Source: Inia geoffrensis (taxonomy: Eukaryota > Chordata > Mammalia > Artiodactyla > Iniidae). From it: 64,000 nt of DNA. A program made the position numbers and the translations under genes. A model generated the notes under the pieces. The model was not told where the DNA came from, made no database searches, and was given only the letters and a program-made list of their open reading frames with translations. Each line of letters begins with the position of its first letter. Position 1 is the first letter of the stretch. This document shows, in pieces, positions 51,678-63,502 of the stretch. The DNA lies in contig CM070899.1 in assembly GCA_036417435.1 (NCBI GenBank), forward strand, positions 151,914,237 through 151,978,236, written 5' to 3'.

Positions 51678-52029
51678 CCCCTTTTATTTTTATTTATTGT
51701 GCTTTTATTTTTACATCATCAAGATTAATGTCTATATCCTGCCCTGTTCTCTAACCATGTTTAAGTCTATACATTGATTCTATTGTAGCTAATCAGCAAC
51801 ATTTATATTACAACAAGCTTCCTTCCCCACTTAGAACTCATGACTCTTGTGCAACTCTAAGGAGGATGTTCACTGCATTCAGACAAATGGATTATTTTTT
51901 TGCACATTTTATTAATTACTCAAAATCATGCAGCCATTTCCTTTGTTTTCTATTTGACCTTGGCTCTCTTTTATAATCTTTCCCTGGGAGTTCCTTTTTT
52001 TTTTTTTAAGACTTTTTTTGGTGTGGGCC

Positions 52030-52242
52030 TTTTTTTTTTTTTTTTTTTTTGTGGTATGTGGGCGTCTCACTGTTGTGGCCTCACCCGTTGCGGAGCACAG
52101 GTTCTGGACGTGCAGGCTCAGCGGCCATGGCTCACAGGCCCAGCCGCTCCGCGATATGTGGGATCTTCCCGGACCGGGGCACAAACCCACGTCCCCTGCA
52201 TCGGTAGGTGGACTCTCAACCACTGCGCCACCAGGGAAGCCC
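52030..52242 (-). repeat. CHR SINE, short deletion form
   Basis: Antisense. Flank TGTGGGCC at 52022-52029 and 52246-52253. Confidence 0.94.
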
Positions 52243-52309
52243 TGCTGTGGGCCATTTTTAAAGTCTTTATTTAATTTGTTAAACAATATTGCTTCTGTTT
52301 TTTATGTTT

Positions 52310-52421
52310 CCGTTTTTTGGCTCCAAGGCATGTGGGATCTTAGGTCCCTGACCAGGGATTGAACCCGCACCCCTTGCATTGGAAGGCGAAGTCTTAACCA
52401 CTGGACTGCCTGGGAAGACCC
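52310..52421 (-). repeat. CHR SINE, tRNA-only form
   Basis: Antisense; GGTTCAATCCC B box complement and a diverged GGGTCTTCCCAGGCAGTCCA head. Confidence 0.88.
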
Positions 52422-53090
52422 TCCCCAGGAGTTTCTAAGTGCCTTTCACCTTTTGTTGTTGAGAAGTAACATTTGTGTGCTTTACTGTCTTCAATAAAAA
52501 AATTCATTTCTTGTTCTTTCTCTATATTGCTTGGGACTTATTTTTCCCGACTTTCTGTTACAATTTGTACAGACTGCTTACTGGACCTGCTGCATAGCTG
52601 TGACTCTGGGATTTCTTCTCACTGGACCCATGGGTCAGTTCCTCTGTTTATGGTATACATCATATCACCTTCTTTGCCTTCTAGTCTCCAGGGCTACTGA
52701 CATTAATCTGATGTCAGTTTGGTTTTGGTTTGCTTTTTCTTTCCAAAGCTTTCTGGAGTATCTCTGAAGGGGTCCAGAACATGCCACAGTGGCATAAAAA
52801 TTATTTTGAGCAGAAGGTACTTGAATTTCTGAAATCCATCTGCCAAAAGGCAGAGACTCCCAAAAGAACTCAGTTGTCTTAAATCCCCTCCCCAGGAGCA
52901 ACCAGAGAAAACTGACTCTTATCACTGGAGATGAGAAGTCTCCACACAACACCTAAACAGACAATGTCACAAAAACTGCCATGTCTCCCCGCTATCTTTC
53001 TCCTAAGGGCCCATTTATATTTCCCTCAAATCATTTGTTTCCTCCTAACCCTTCTCCCGCCTCTACTTCCCCTATAAAAATGGTACACAA

Positions 53091-53263
53091 GGGCTTCCCT
53101 GGTGGCGCAGTGGTCGAGAGTCCGCCTGCCGATGCAGGGGACACGGGTTAGTGCCCCGGTCCGGGAAGACCCCACATGCCGCAGAGCGGCTGGGCCTGTA
53201 AGCCATGGCCGCTGAGCCTGCTCCGCAGCGGGAGAGGCCACAACAGTGAGAGGCCCGCGTACC

Positions 53264-53304
<41 letters not shown>
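53091..53304 (+). repeat. CHR SINE, short deletion form, 39-base A tail
   Basis: Antisense to BLM. Near-consensus, with a further internal deletion (GCTGAGCCTG joins CTCCGCAGCG). Tail A at 53266-53304. 9-bp duplication GGTACACAA at 53082-53090 and 53305-53313. Confidence 0.96.
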
Positions 53305-53306
<2 letters not shown>

Positions 53307-53474
53307 TACACAAACCTCAAATTCTAATTGCCCCTTTGAGTCACATTTTCTATGAACTCCCACCCATACGTGATTAAATCTGTCTTTTCTCTTGCTAATG
53401 TCCCCAACAAATAAATGTAACACAGTGGAGAAAAAGGTTTTCTTCCCTAACACCTCGTTACTCTTGGTATTCTT

Positions 53475-53687
53475 TTTTTTTTTTTTTTTTTTTTGCGGTA
53501 CGCGGGCCTCTCACTGTTGTGGCCTCTCCCGTTGCGGAGCACAGGCTCCGGACGCGCAGGCTCAGCGGCCATGGCTCACGGGCCCAGACACTCCACGGCA
53601 TGTGGCATCTTCCCAGACCGGGGCAGGAACCCGCATGCTCTGCATCGGCAGGTTGACTCTCAACCACTGTGCCACCAGGGAAGCCCC
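53475..53687 (-). repeat. CHR SINE, short deletion form
   Basis: Sense to BLM. Perfect 15-bp duplication ACTCTTGGTATTCTT at 53460-53474 and 53688-53702. Confidence 0.96.
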
Positions 53688-53751
53688 ACTCTTGGTATTC
53701 TTAAATTTCATCTTACAAAACATCTTATTTAGCATTAAGTGGGCATTTTTA

Positions 53752-53871
53752 AGAAAAATTCTGGCCATGCTGCGTGGCTTGTGGGATCTTAGCTCCCTGA
53801 CCAGGGACTGAACCCAGGCCACAACAGTGAAAACACTGAATCCTAGCCACTAGACCACCAGGGAACTCCCC
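53752..53871 (-). repeat. CHR SINE, tRNA-only form
   Basis: Antisense. Direct repeat AAGTGGGCATTTT at 53737-53749 and 53872-53884. Confidence 0.93.
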
Positions 53872-54285
53872 AAGTGGGCATTTTAATTAAGGTTTTTTTT
53901 CTTTTCCATTCTGGGAAATTTTCTTTTATCATTGGTTTGATAATCCCCTCTCTCTACTTTCTATTTCAAAATTTTATTTGTCAAATTTTACATCTCCTAA
54001 TAATTGATCTATATTTTGTCTCTCACATTTTCCATATAGCCTTTTGCTCAGGTCTTAAGAAACATTTCTTGACTTTATCTTCCAACCTTTCCACTAAATT
54101 TACTTGCGTCAATCATTTAAAATTTTTAACAGCTCTTTCTCTATTTTCTGTAACATTCTATTATTACTTAAGTCTTTATGAAGATACTAATCAGGAGTTT
54201 CCCCTCCCATATCCCCAAAGCTATTGCTTCTTTTCAAAATTATCTCTATCCCCAAGGTCAAATACGCTACTTATTTGGTCTTTCT

Positions 54286-54407
54286 CTTTTTTCTTTTTGG
54301 CTGCACCTTGCGGCTCACAGGATCTTAATTCCCAGACCAGGGATCAAACCCTTGCCCCCTGCAGTGGAAGTGTGGAGTCCTAACCACTGGGCTGCCAGGG
54401 AAGTCCC
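54286..54407 (-). repeat. CHR SINE, tRNA-only form
   Basis: Antisense. Direct repeat TTGGTCTTTCT at 54275-54285 and 54408-54418. Confidence 0.94.
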
Positions 54408-54425
54408 TTGGTCTTTCTTTTGACT

Positions 54426-54658
54426 TTTTTTTTTTAAGATTATTTATTTATAGCTGTGTCAGGTCTTAGTTACAGTGCATGGGCTCTTCGTTCAGTGTAT
54501 GGGTTTCTCTCTAGTTGTGGCATGTGGGCTCAGTAGTTCTGGTGCGTGGGCTTGGCTGCCCCGCAGCATATGGGATCTTAGTTCCCTGACCAGGGATCGA
54601 ACTGGCATCCCCTGCATTGCAATATGGATTCTTAACCACTGGACGACCAGGGAAGTCC
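54426..54658 (-). repeat. CHR SINE, intermediate form
   Basis: Antisense, with T-rich tail and TCCCTGACCAGGGATCGAAC. It lies only 18 bases from the previous SINE. Confidence 0.9.
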
Positions 54659-55563
54659 CCTTGATTGTCTATTTATATTTAGTCTTTAGGGACCAGGTTA
54701 AACTTTTTAGGTGGATTTCTTGTTATTTTATATCTAGGTCTATTTCCCCTCAAATTCCTCCCCTGAATGGGGATATCTAGTTACCAGGTTTGCTTTAGGG
54801 TAAGTGGGCTGGGTGGCCCCCAAATGCCACTTAGGGGCGCTGGCCCCCAGCTCAGCTGTCTCTCTACTCCTCAAGCAGTTTATCTTTGTTCTAGAATCAA
54901 CTGCAGGCTGCTGTTCCATGCAGTTCTTCTGTGAGCAGACTTTCTTTTAACGGTCCCCTCCTATTTTTGGCTCCTCTGCTTTTACTCCCACCCCCCAGGC
55001 CTCTGAGCTTCCAAGTCTGAGTCAGCCTGGTGATAATGGGGTTCTACCTGGTTGACAGCCTCTCTGCTGTAACTTTCTCTACATTTATTGTGCATGGTGA
55101 TTTACGGCATTTCATTCCATTTTTCAATATGCTTCCATCCATTTCGTCAAAGATTTTTAAAACCTCTAATCTGATGATGGTCTCTTTCTGGTTTTCTATG
55201 CTGTTATGGATTTAATCCTCATTTTATTTCCTTGCTACTATTTTAATGGGGCCTCAAGCAAAAAAAGACAGATACTTATGCTCACGCTGCCATCCCGAAC
55301 TGGAAGTCAGTCAATGGGTAATTCTCCAGGGAAGTATTCCATTCACTCAGATGAAATTGTATAAACTTTATTATTTTCTTTTTTGTTTATGGAAACTCAT
55401 CTTAGTGACTTATATAAATTCTATAAAAATAATTGGTAATAATTCATAAAAACTGATTTTCTTTTGTTACTCAAAAAGGCTTTATTCTAAAACTCTTAGC
55501 TTCTATAAGAAAATAGAAGAGATTTTTTCTATGTACTTGTAATGAATTCTTTAGAGGTTCACT

Positions 55564-55690
55564 TTTTTTTTTTTTTTTTTTTGGCTGTGCCGTGCAGCTT
55601 GTGGGATCTTAGTTCCCTGACCAGAGAATGAACCTGCGCCCCCTGCAGTGGAAGTGCAGAGTCCTAATCACTGAACCACCAGGGAATTCC
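55564..55690 (-). repeat. CHR SINE, tRNA-only form
   Basis: Antisense, with a 21-base T run at its left. It ends 53 bases downstream of the exon 17 donor. Confidence 0.9.
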
Positions 55691-55693
55691 CTA

Positions 55694-55891
<198 letters not shown>

Positions 55892-57152
55892 CTATGAATA
55901 AAAAGAGATTACCTTTTGCTATAATTAAGATACCGATACCTAGATTGCTAGGATTTAATACTAACTATAACAGTCCCACAATAAACCATTTCCAGACTAA
56001 AACCAAGACCAAAAACCAAGGAAGTTTCAAATGTTCATTCTTTTCTAAGTTCTTATATTAACCTTGTGTCTAGAATAATTAGCACTCTACTATATCTATT
56101 TCATTTCTGTTTCATAGACAGTTACGTGAGAGCACTCTGTGGGTAGAAATATTCTTTTTCTTTCAAAACCCTTAATACCTCTTTTGGTCACTTACTGGAT
56201 GGTGACCTTTAGGGATGAAAAGCATTGTCTAACCATGCAGATGTATGAGTTCTGATCTCTTTTGGGTCTTCGGTGCCACAGTCAATCCTTTTTATTATCT
56301 CTGGTCAGTTCCCTTTCTCATTCCCCTCAGTTGTCTCCAAACTCTGCCTACCATTACTATGTGGTCTTTTGCTATTGTCTATCCTAGTTCTCTAACCTAG
56401 CAATACTAAGCACCTGCAGTTCTCAAAAGCTGCATCGTGCTTCTGTGCCTCTGTATATGTAGTTCCTCTACCTTCTAATCCTTGTTCATCCACCACAGTT
56501 CTGAAGACAAATAGGTTTCTTGTCCTATACTAACAATTGGTAGTGATTCTGAGGCTCTATGTGGCATCATCATGAAAGAGTGCCCCATCACTCTCTCCAA
56601 CATCATTCCTGCCTTAATTCTTGGTGACTAGTGTACAGAGATGATCCTCCCACACCTTGGCCTTTGGCAACTTGATCTCCTGTACTCCAGTGATCCTGTC
56701 CTCCACATATGTCAGCCCCTCACTCCCATGCTCACACCCACTACCTAGCCTTACTAGTATCAGCAACCCTTTTGTTCTCCGACCGCTACCTCCTGCCTTT
56801 CTAACTCATGCCATCTAGTTTCTGACTCCAGCAATCCACTGGGACAGCCTATCCATTGCTCCTCGTCCTCAGATGTTCAGCTTCAGTTCCAGAGCCGATC
56901 ATTATAACATAACCTTTCATATACCTTCAACTCCCCTGCCCTTGGGTCACATTGTTTGACAAAACACATGAGATCCAGTTCTCCACCATTCCATGCCTAC
57001 AGCTGTGTAGCTGAACTTGGCAGGAGAAACACACACAACTATGCCAACTGTTTTCACTTTCAGTACAGGGCCACAAACCTCAAGTGGATCCTTAACGCTG
57101 CCAGGTAATCAATGATACATGCTTAGTCTATCTCTCCCCCATTCTCTTAGAA

Positions 57153-57450
57153 TAGGAGTCAGCAAATTATGGCCCATGAGCTGTATACCTGTTTTTGTAA
57201 GTCAAATTTTACTGGAACACAACTATGGAAAAATCGGTGTATTTATTGTAACTTATGTCTGCTTTTGGGCTAAAATAGCAGAATTGAGTAGTTGTGACAG
57301 AGACTGCCCACAAAGCCTGAAATGTTGGGTTGGCCAAAGAGTTCGTTTGGGTTTTTCCAAAAAAGATCTTACGGAAACCCGAATGAACTTTTTGGCCAAG
57401 CCAATATTTACCACCCTCTGGCCCTTTAAGATAAAGTTTGCTGACCCCGG
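57153..57450 (+). mobile_element. hAT-type non-autonomous element with nested mariner
   Basis: Terminal inverted repeats AGGAGTCAGCAAA and TTTGCTGACCCC. Flanks CTTAGAAT (57145-57152) and CTTAGATG (57451-57458) look like a decayed 8-bp duplication. The subfamily is not named. Confidence 0.8.
57325..57404 (+). mobile_element. Mariner-type palindromic mini-element
   Basis: About 80 bases made of two inverted arms (TTGGGTTGGCCAAAGAGTTC and its near complement ending GGCCAAGCCAA). Flanked by TG and TA, a decayed TA target duplication. Confidence 0.88.
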
Positions 57451-58419
57451 CTTAGATGACAATTTCACACTTTCTCCTTTCTCTTCAATCCCCACTCTTG
57501 TCCTGTCAGCTGACTACCTTGCTTCCTACTTTGCTGAGGAAACAATCGGAAGAGAGCTTTCAAAACTTCCTTCACTACATTCATCCCCAGCACCTGCCCC
57601 ACATTTTCTCTTCTTTCTTGCTGTTATTATAGACGAACTATCCAAGCTCCTGTCTAAGCCAGTCTTTGTCCTTCTGCACTAGCTCCCAAGTCCCCTTGCT
57701 TACTCAGGGACACTGCTTCAGCAATTCTTCCCTCTCCTCACACATCAATTTCCATCCTCCATAGGTACGTTCCTATCAGCACACAAATATATTAGTTCTC
57801 CTGTCTCTTCTTGACTCCACTTCCCCTGGCAGCTACGGTTTCATTTCTCTGTTCATCCTTGAAGCAAAACTTGAAAGAATTTTCCATAAGCACTGCCTCC
57901 GATTTTGCCCCTCTCCACTGAAACTGGTCAAGTCCAGGTCCCATATTTCTGCGGTGCTAAACCCAACGGTGATGTCTCGGTCCTTATGGTACTTGGCTCG
58001 GCAGCAGCAGGTGACTAGGGAGCGCTCCCTCCTCCCTGATGCACTCCTACGCTTAGTTGCCTTGGTCTTCCTCCTACCTCACTTGTTCTATTTCCTGGTC
58101 TCCTTTCCTAGTTCTTCCTCTCTCCTCAACCTCTTCAAGTCTCAGGGCTCAGTCTTTGGTTTTCTTCTCTTCCGTCTAAACTTATACCAGTGAAGATTTC
58201 ATCTGCTTTCATGACTTCAAATTCAACTATATGTCAACCACTCCCAGAGTTATGGTATCACCAGCCTCTCTTCAGAATTGCTGGATCCAAGACATATCTA
58301 ACTCACTACACCCCAGACCAAACCCCTGATCTTCCCTGCCAGCCTTCCCCGAATGTCTCGGCTGAGGGCTGCTCCACTCTTCCAGTTTCTCAGCCCTCCA
58401 AGCACCGTTCTGGCCGGCC

Positions 58420-58850
58420 TCACCTCTCCCCCTGGGCAGGCACGTAAGCTCCCTCACTACCCCTCAAAGGCACAGGCATGCCCCCCACGTCAGGGCCTCT
58501 GGTCTTGGCTTTAGCCAAGAACATCCATTTGAGAGCTGCTCAGCTAACTCCTTTCTTCAAGTCTTCACTCAGGGCTCATCTTTGCAGTAAGACTTCCCTG
58601 GGCCACTGCATCCTGCACCCCATTCATCATTCTTGACTCCTTACACTGCTGTACTTTTCATTAAAGTTCTTTCCTCTTAACATGTACTTATAATGTATAG
58701 TCTTTATTCAGCCTCCCTCTGCTAGAATATAAGCTCCACAAGAGTAGGGATCTTTATATTTTGTTCAGTGATGTATCCCAAACTCCTAGAACATTGCCTA
58801 TCACAGAGCAGGCATTCAACAAATATTTGTTGAATGAGTGAACTGATTAG
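58420..58850 (+). repeat. L2 3' end
   Basis: TAGAATATAAGCTCCACAAG, then GGCATTCAACAAATATTTGT and TTGAATGAGTGA. The similar-looking stretch 57460-58420 may be an upstream part of the same element. Confidence 0.75.
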
Positions 58851-59084
58851 CAATGTCTACAGAGTGGGGTGTGGTGGGTTGAGATGGCCATAAATCCACA
58901 GATTCCACCCCAAGAGAGAGTAAATCACCCTCTGCTTAGCCTACGGTATCACAGTGATATGAACACATACATACATATCTGTCTCCCCTCCTGTGAATTG
59001 GCCTATATCATGTTCATATGTGAATCCCCAGCACCTTGCACAGATATTTCAAATAATATATCAACTGTGAAAATGCTCTGTGGG

Positions 59085-59290
59085 GGGCTTCCCTGGTGGC
59101 GCAGTGGTTGAGAGTCTGCCTGCCGATGCAGGGGACACGGGTTTGTGCCCCGGTCTGGGAAGATCCCACATGCCGTGGAGCGTCTAGGCCCGTGAGCTAT
59201 GTCCACTGAGCCTGTGCGTCCAGAGCCTGTGCTCCACAACGGGAGAGGCCACAACAGTGAGAGGCCCGCGTACCACAAAAAAAAAAAAAA
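59085..59290 (+). repeat. CHR SINE, short deletion form
   Basis: Antisense to BLM. Flank GCTCTGT at 59075-59081 and 59291-59297; A tail about 15. Confidence 0.94.
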
Positions 59291-59665
59291 GCTCTGTAAA
59301 CTGTGAAGTACAGTAGACATTAAAACATAGAATTACCATGATAGGTACAATACAGTACCTAATGATTGAATTTAACAACCTCCCAAAGTTATTTTTAGGA
59401 CAGATGATAGCAAACGCATCCTAAAGCTATTGCCCTTACTCTTTATAGTTTTTTAAAAACCAGTTTACAGAGTAATCTAATTGATCTGAATTCAAACACA
59501 TAGTACACTAGTTACAACCCTTTTGAGAATGAAGATGTTTAAATATAGAGTTGAATGTAAAATATTCTACCTGCCCATGTTGGATCTTTTTGGGTATTTA
59601 CAGATTAATGATATTTCTTACATATCGTATAACCACTGAAACAGGTACAGTATATATATATATAT

Positions 59666-59869
59666 TTTTTTTTTTTTGCAGTACACGGGCCTCTCACCAC
59701 TGTGGCCTCCCTCGTTGCGGAGCACAGGCTCCAGACGCGCAGGCCCAGCGGCCATGGCTCACTGGCCCAGCCACTCCGCGGCATGTGGGATGTTCCCAGA
59801 CCGGGGCATGAACCCGCGTCCCCTGCATCGGCAGGCGGACTCTCAACCACTGCGCCACCAGGGAAGCCC
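59666..59869 (-). repeat. CHR SINE, short deletion form
   Basis: Sense to BLM. Flank CAGTATATAT at 59648-59657 and 59870-59879. Confidence 0.94.
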
Positions 59870-60091
59870 CAGTATATATTTTTAACAGGCTTCTAGTTCT
59901 ACGGATATTCCACAGAAATACTATTAAAATGTTTCTATTCCCAATTAACATGGGGAGGAAGCCATCGTCCCCTTGTTAAAATCCCTAGGGCCCAGTTACT
60001 GCAATCTAACTTGTATCTAACTTTTCTAAATTAAGAGAAAAAAAAAAATCTTGGCCAAGTTCCTCATCACAAAGAATTTAAAACTTTCTTA

Positions 60092-60319
<228 letters not shown>

Positions 60320-61199
60320 TTATTAGAGTAGAAAAACAGAAAAGAATATCACAGAAATATTTAGAATAGGTTCATATAACTTTAAATATTAAATGAAATA
60401 AAATTATTCATAGCACTATATATCAACATGACATGAATCTGTATTATAATTAACTGAATATTTATGTTCATCTTCAAAATTGTAGTTTTGCAGGAATAAA
60501 CATAGGTTGTCAGGAGTAGCTGAAAAAATTTTGCAACTCTTCATTATTCCCAACAATAAATATCTGAATTATATTTACTATATTTATCAGACAAGGATGT
60601 ACTGAACCCAGCATCCAAAGTAAGCAGATCATGGAACCATGGCAATGGGCTGTGCATCTCCATGAGTATCTGGGATCAAAGTGGTTAAGCCAGTGGTTCT
60701 GAAACTATGTACCAAGGACCCCCCAGGGCTGGGGCAGGTGCTGCAATGAATTCACAGGGGTGCTGGCAGGTGTTTTAAATTTAAGGGAAACACAGCAATA
60801 CCTGACATCTGTTGAACACCACACAAGCAACTAATTGGAGGTAGTTCATGATGTGCTACTTTCCTTCTAATGACATTGTGAAGCTGAAATTTTGGCAGTT
60901 GCTATGATAAAAATAAGTACCTCCAAAAAATCAATGTGAAACAGGAAATGAGGGTGGCAGTGTCCAATCTGACTCCAAGGTCTGAGAACAACATGTACAC
61001 ACTTTACATCTGTAAGTAACTGTTGTTAGTTAAAAGTGAAATAAAAATTTTTTTTCTGGTTTATGAGTATTACTTTTTCAAATGGTTGCTAAGTGTTTAG
61101 CATTTAAATACTAAATTATTTGGACCTAACTTAATATAGGTTCTGCTTAAAAACATAAATGGACACACTAAGTTTAAAAGTTTCATTTTTGCACTGAGA

Positions 61200-61575
61200 A
61201 TTATAGTGCAAGGGACATGGACTTTGCAATCAGATGAACCTGGATTCCATCAGGGCTCTGCCACTTACCTAGCTCTGTATCTCATTTTCCTCTTCTGTAA
61301 AACGAGAGGAATAATAGTAGTATCTTTTAGGGTTGTTGTGAAGATTAAATGAAGTGATATACGTAAAGCATTTAAGACAGCAGCATATAGTAAGTGCTAA
61401 GGAAACTTTATCATCATTATCACTGCCCTTCCCCTTACCGCTGCTGCTGCTCTTGGGGGCAAGTTACAAAACCTTTCTGAAGCTCACTTTTCTCATGGGA
61501 CTATCTCAAAAGCTAGTGGTTACAAGCAAATAAGGTGAACGTTACTCGGCACAGAGCTTGGTAAGTGCCATTTCC
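61200..61575 (+). repeat. MIR, two pieces
   Basis: Sense: GGCTCTGCCACTTACCTAGC, GGGTTGTTGTGAAGATTAAA. A second degraded copy follows from about 61455. Confidence 0.75.
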
Positions 61576-61639
61576 CGTGCTCAGTATCTCTACCAGAGTT
61601 CATTCAAAAGTGGTCTCAAAACAGGCAATTTTACTTATT

Positions 61640-62300
61640 TATCTATTAGAAAGGGACTGGTTCAATAAACATGGAATACCATCCTATGGAACTCTATGTA
61701 GTCAAGCTACGTGTACCAGTTGGAGTCATAATTACACCCTAGTGTTGACTGGAAAAAAAATCAGGTCAACATATACATATTAAAAAAGCACATTTATATA
61801 ATAACTATAAATAGAGTATAACCTTTAAAAATTGTGAATCACTACGTTGTACACCTGAAACTTATACAATACTATAAATCAACTACATCTTAGGGGAAAA
61901 AAAAGCACATATAATGGAATCGCATTTATATTGTAAAAAAACCTGCATTTGGAAAAGGTAAATATCAAATATAAGATATTGCCTAACTCCAATGAAGAGG
62001 TAAAGGGATGAGATAGGAGAGGGCTATGTAGGGGTTTTATTTCCTAACCTGGACAGTGGTATGTGACATTTCATTATTTTTTTCCATTTTACCTTTCTGC
62101 ATGCTTGAAATATGTTATATACCAGGATGCACGCAGAAATTGGGCCTGGAAGGATACAAAGGAAATCAGTAACTGGAGTTATTTCTTAGGGCAGGACTGC
62201 ATATGAGGTATGATTTGGAAATTTTTCAGTCCTCAACACATCTGTATCATTTGAATTTTACATAACAAGCATGTAATACTTTTATCATAAACATGAATTA
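61640..62300 (+). mobile_element. Old L1M-type 3' end
   Basis: AAAGGGACTGGTTCAATAAA, CTATGGAACTCTATGTAGTC and GGAAGGATACAAAGGAAATC are L1M 3' end-like. Split by the fragment 61794-61908. Confidence 0.6.
61794..61908 (+). mobile_element. Short L1 3' end insertion
   Basis: GTACACCTGAAACTTATACA then CTATAAATCAACTACATCTT. Perfect 12-bp duplication AAAAAAGCACAT at 61782-61793 and 61909-61920. Confidence 0.85.
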
Positions 62301-62339
62301 AAATAAAACTTCCATATCTATCTAAGTGCCTCTATTTTA

Positions 62340-62669
<330 letters not shown>

Positions 62670-62684
62670 TTAAAGGAACATTTT

Positions 62685-63006
62685 TTTAATCAATCAATCA
62701 ATTTTTGGCTGCATTAGGTCTTTGTTGCTGCACGCGGGCTTCTTCTTTAGTTGCATTGAGCGGGAGCTACTCTTTGTTGTGGTGCGTGGGCTTCTCGTTG
62801 TAGTGGCTTCTCTTGTTGCGGAGCATGGGCTCTAGGCGCACGGGCTTCAGTGGTTGTGGCTCATGGGCTCTAGAGCACAGGCTCAGTAGTTGTGGGCACG
62901 GGCTTAGTTGCTCTGCAGCATGTGGGATCTTCGCAGATCAGGGCTCGAACCCATGTCCCCTGCACTGGCAGGTGGATTCTTAACCACTGTGCCACCAGGG
63001 AAGCCC
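62685..63006 (-). repeat. CHR SINE, long form
   Basis: In BLM intron 14, sense to the gene. 14-bp duplication TAAAGGAACATTTT at 62671-62684 and 63007-63020. It begins 55 bases upstream of the exon 15 start in gene sense. Confidence 0.95.
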
Positions 63007-63294
63007 TAAAGGAACATTTTAATAATAGATGCTTCTAGAAGCTTTATCTTCTATTTTACTTTAAAATGTACTCTCTATATATAAGAGTCTAATATCTTAA
63101 CTTGGTTCCATTATTTAGCATGACTAATATGAGATTTTCATATTGGTAATTTGCAGTTCTATTCAGACCCAAGAAAGTAAAGAGAAGCTCGGTGTGGCAG
63201 GCACTTGCTTGTGTGATTTGGTGCTATACCAAGGGAGCCAGGATCAGCAGCAGTCGCCTCCTGATGTGTTACCACTGTTTGCTTTCGTATGTTT

Positions 63295-63502
63295 GTTTGT
63301 TTGTTTTTTTGCGATACGCGGGCCTCCCACCGCTGTGGCCTTCCCCGCCGCGGAGCACAGGCTCCAGACGTGCAGGCTCAGTGGCCATGGCTCATGGGCC
63401 CAGCTGCTCCGCGGCATGTGGGATCCTCCTGGACCAGGGCATAAACCTGTGTCCCCTGCACCAGCAGGCGGACTCCCAACCACTGTGCCACCAGGGAAGC
63501 CC
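63295..63502 (-). repeat. CHR SINE, short deletion form
   Basis: Sense to BLM. Flanks TTTCGTATGTTT (63283-63294) and TCTCGTATGTTT (63503-63514). Confidence 0.94.

Noticed and set aside
51912..52286. Open frames of about 120 codons with Trp/Cys-rich or Pro-rich text, seen here and at many similar sites
   Set aside because: They are translations of CHR SINEs, repeated nearly verbatim at every short-form copy, and have no gene structure.
53091..53170. tRNA gene calls from A-box and B-box sequences in the SINEs
   Set aside because: The boxes belong to tRNA-derived SINE heads; no cloverleaf with a proper acceptor stem is present.
57119..57682. 187-codon plus-strand frame, the longest in the intron 16 region
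   Set aside because: It runs straight through a hAT element and the mariner palindrome, so it is not a gene.
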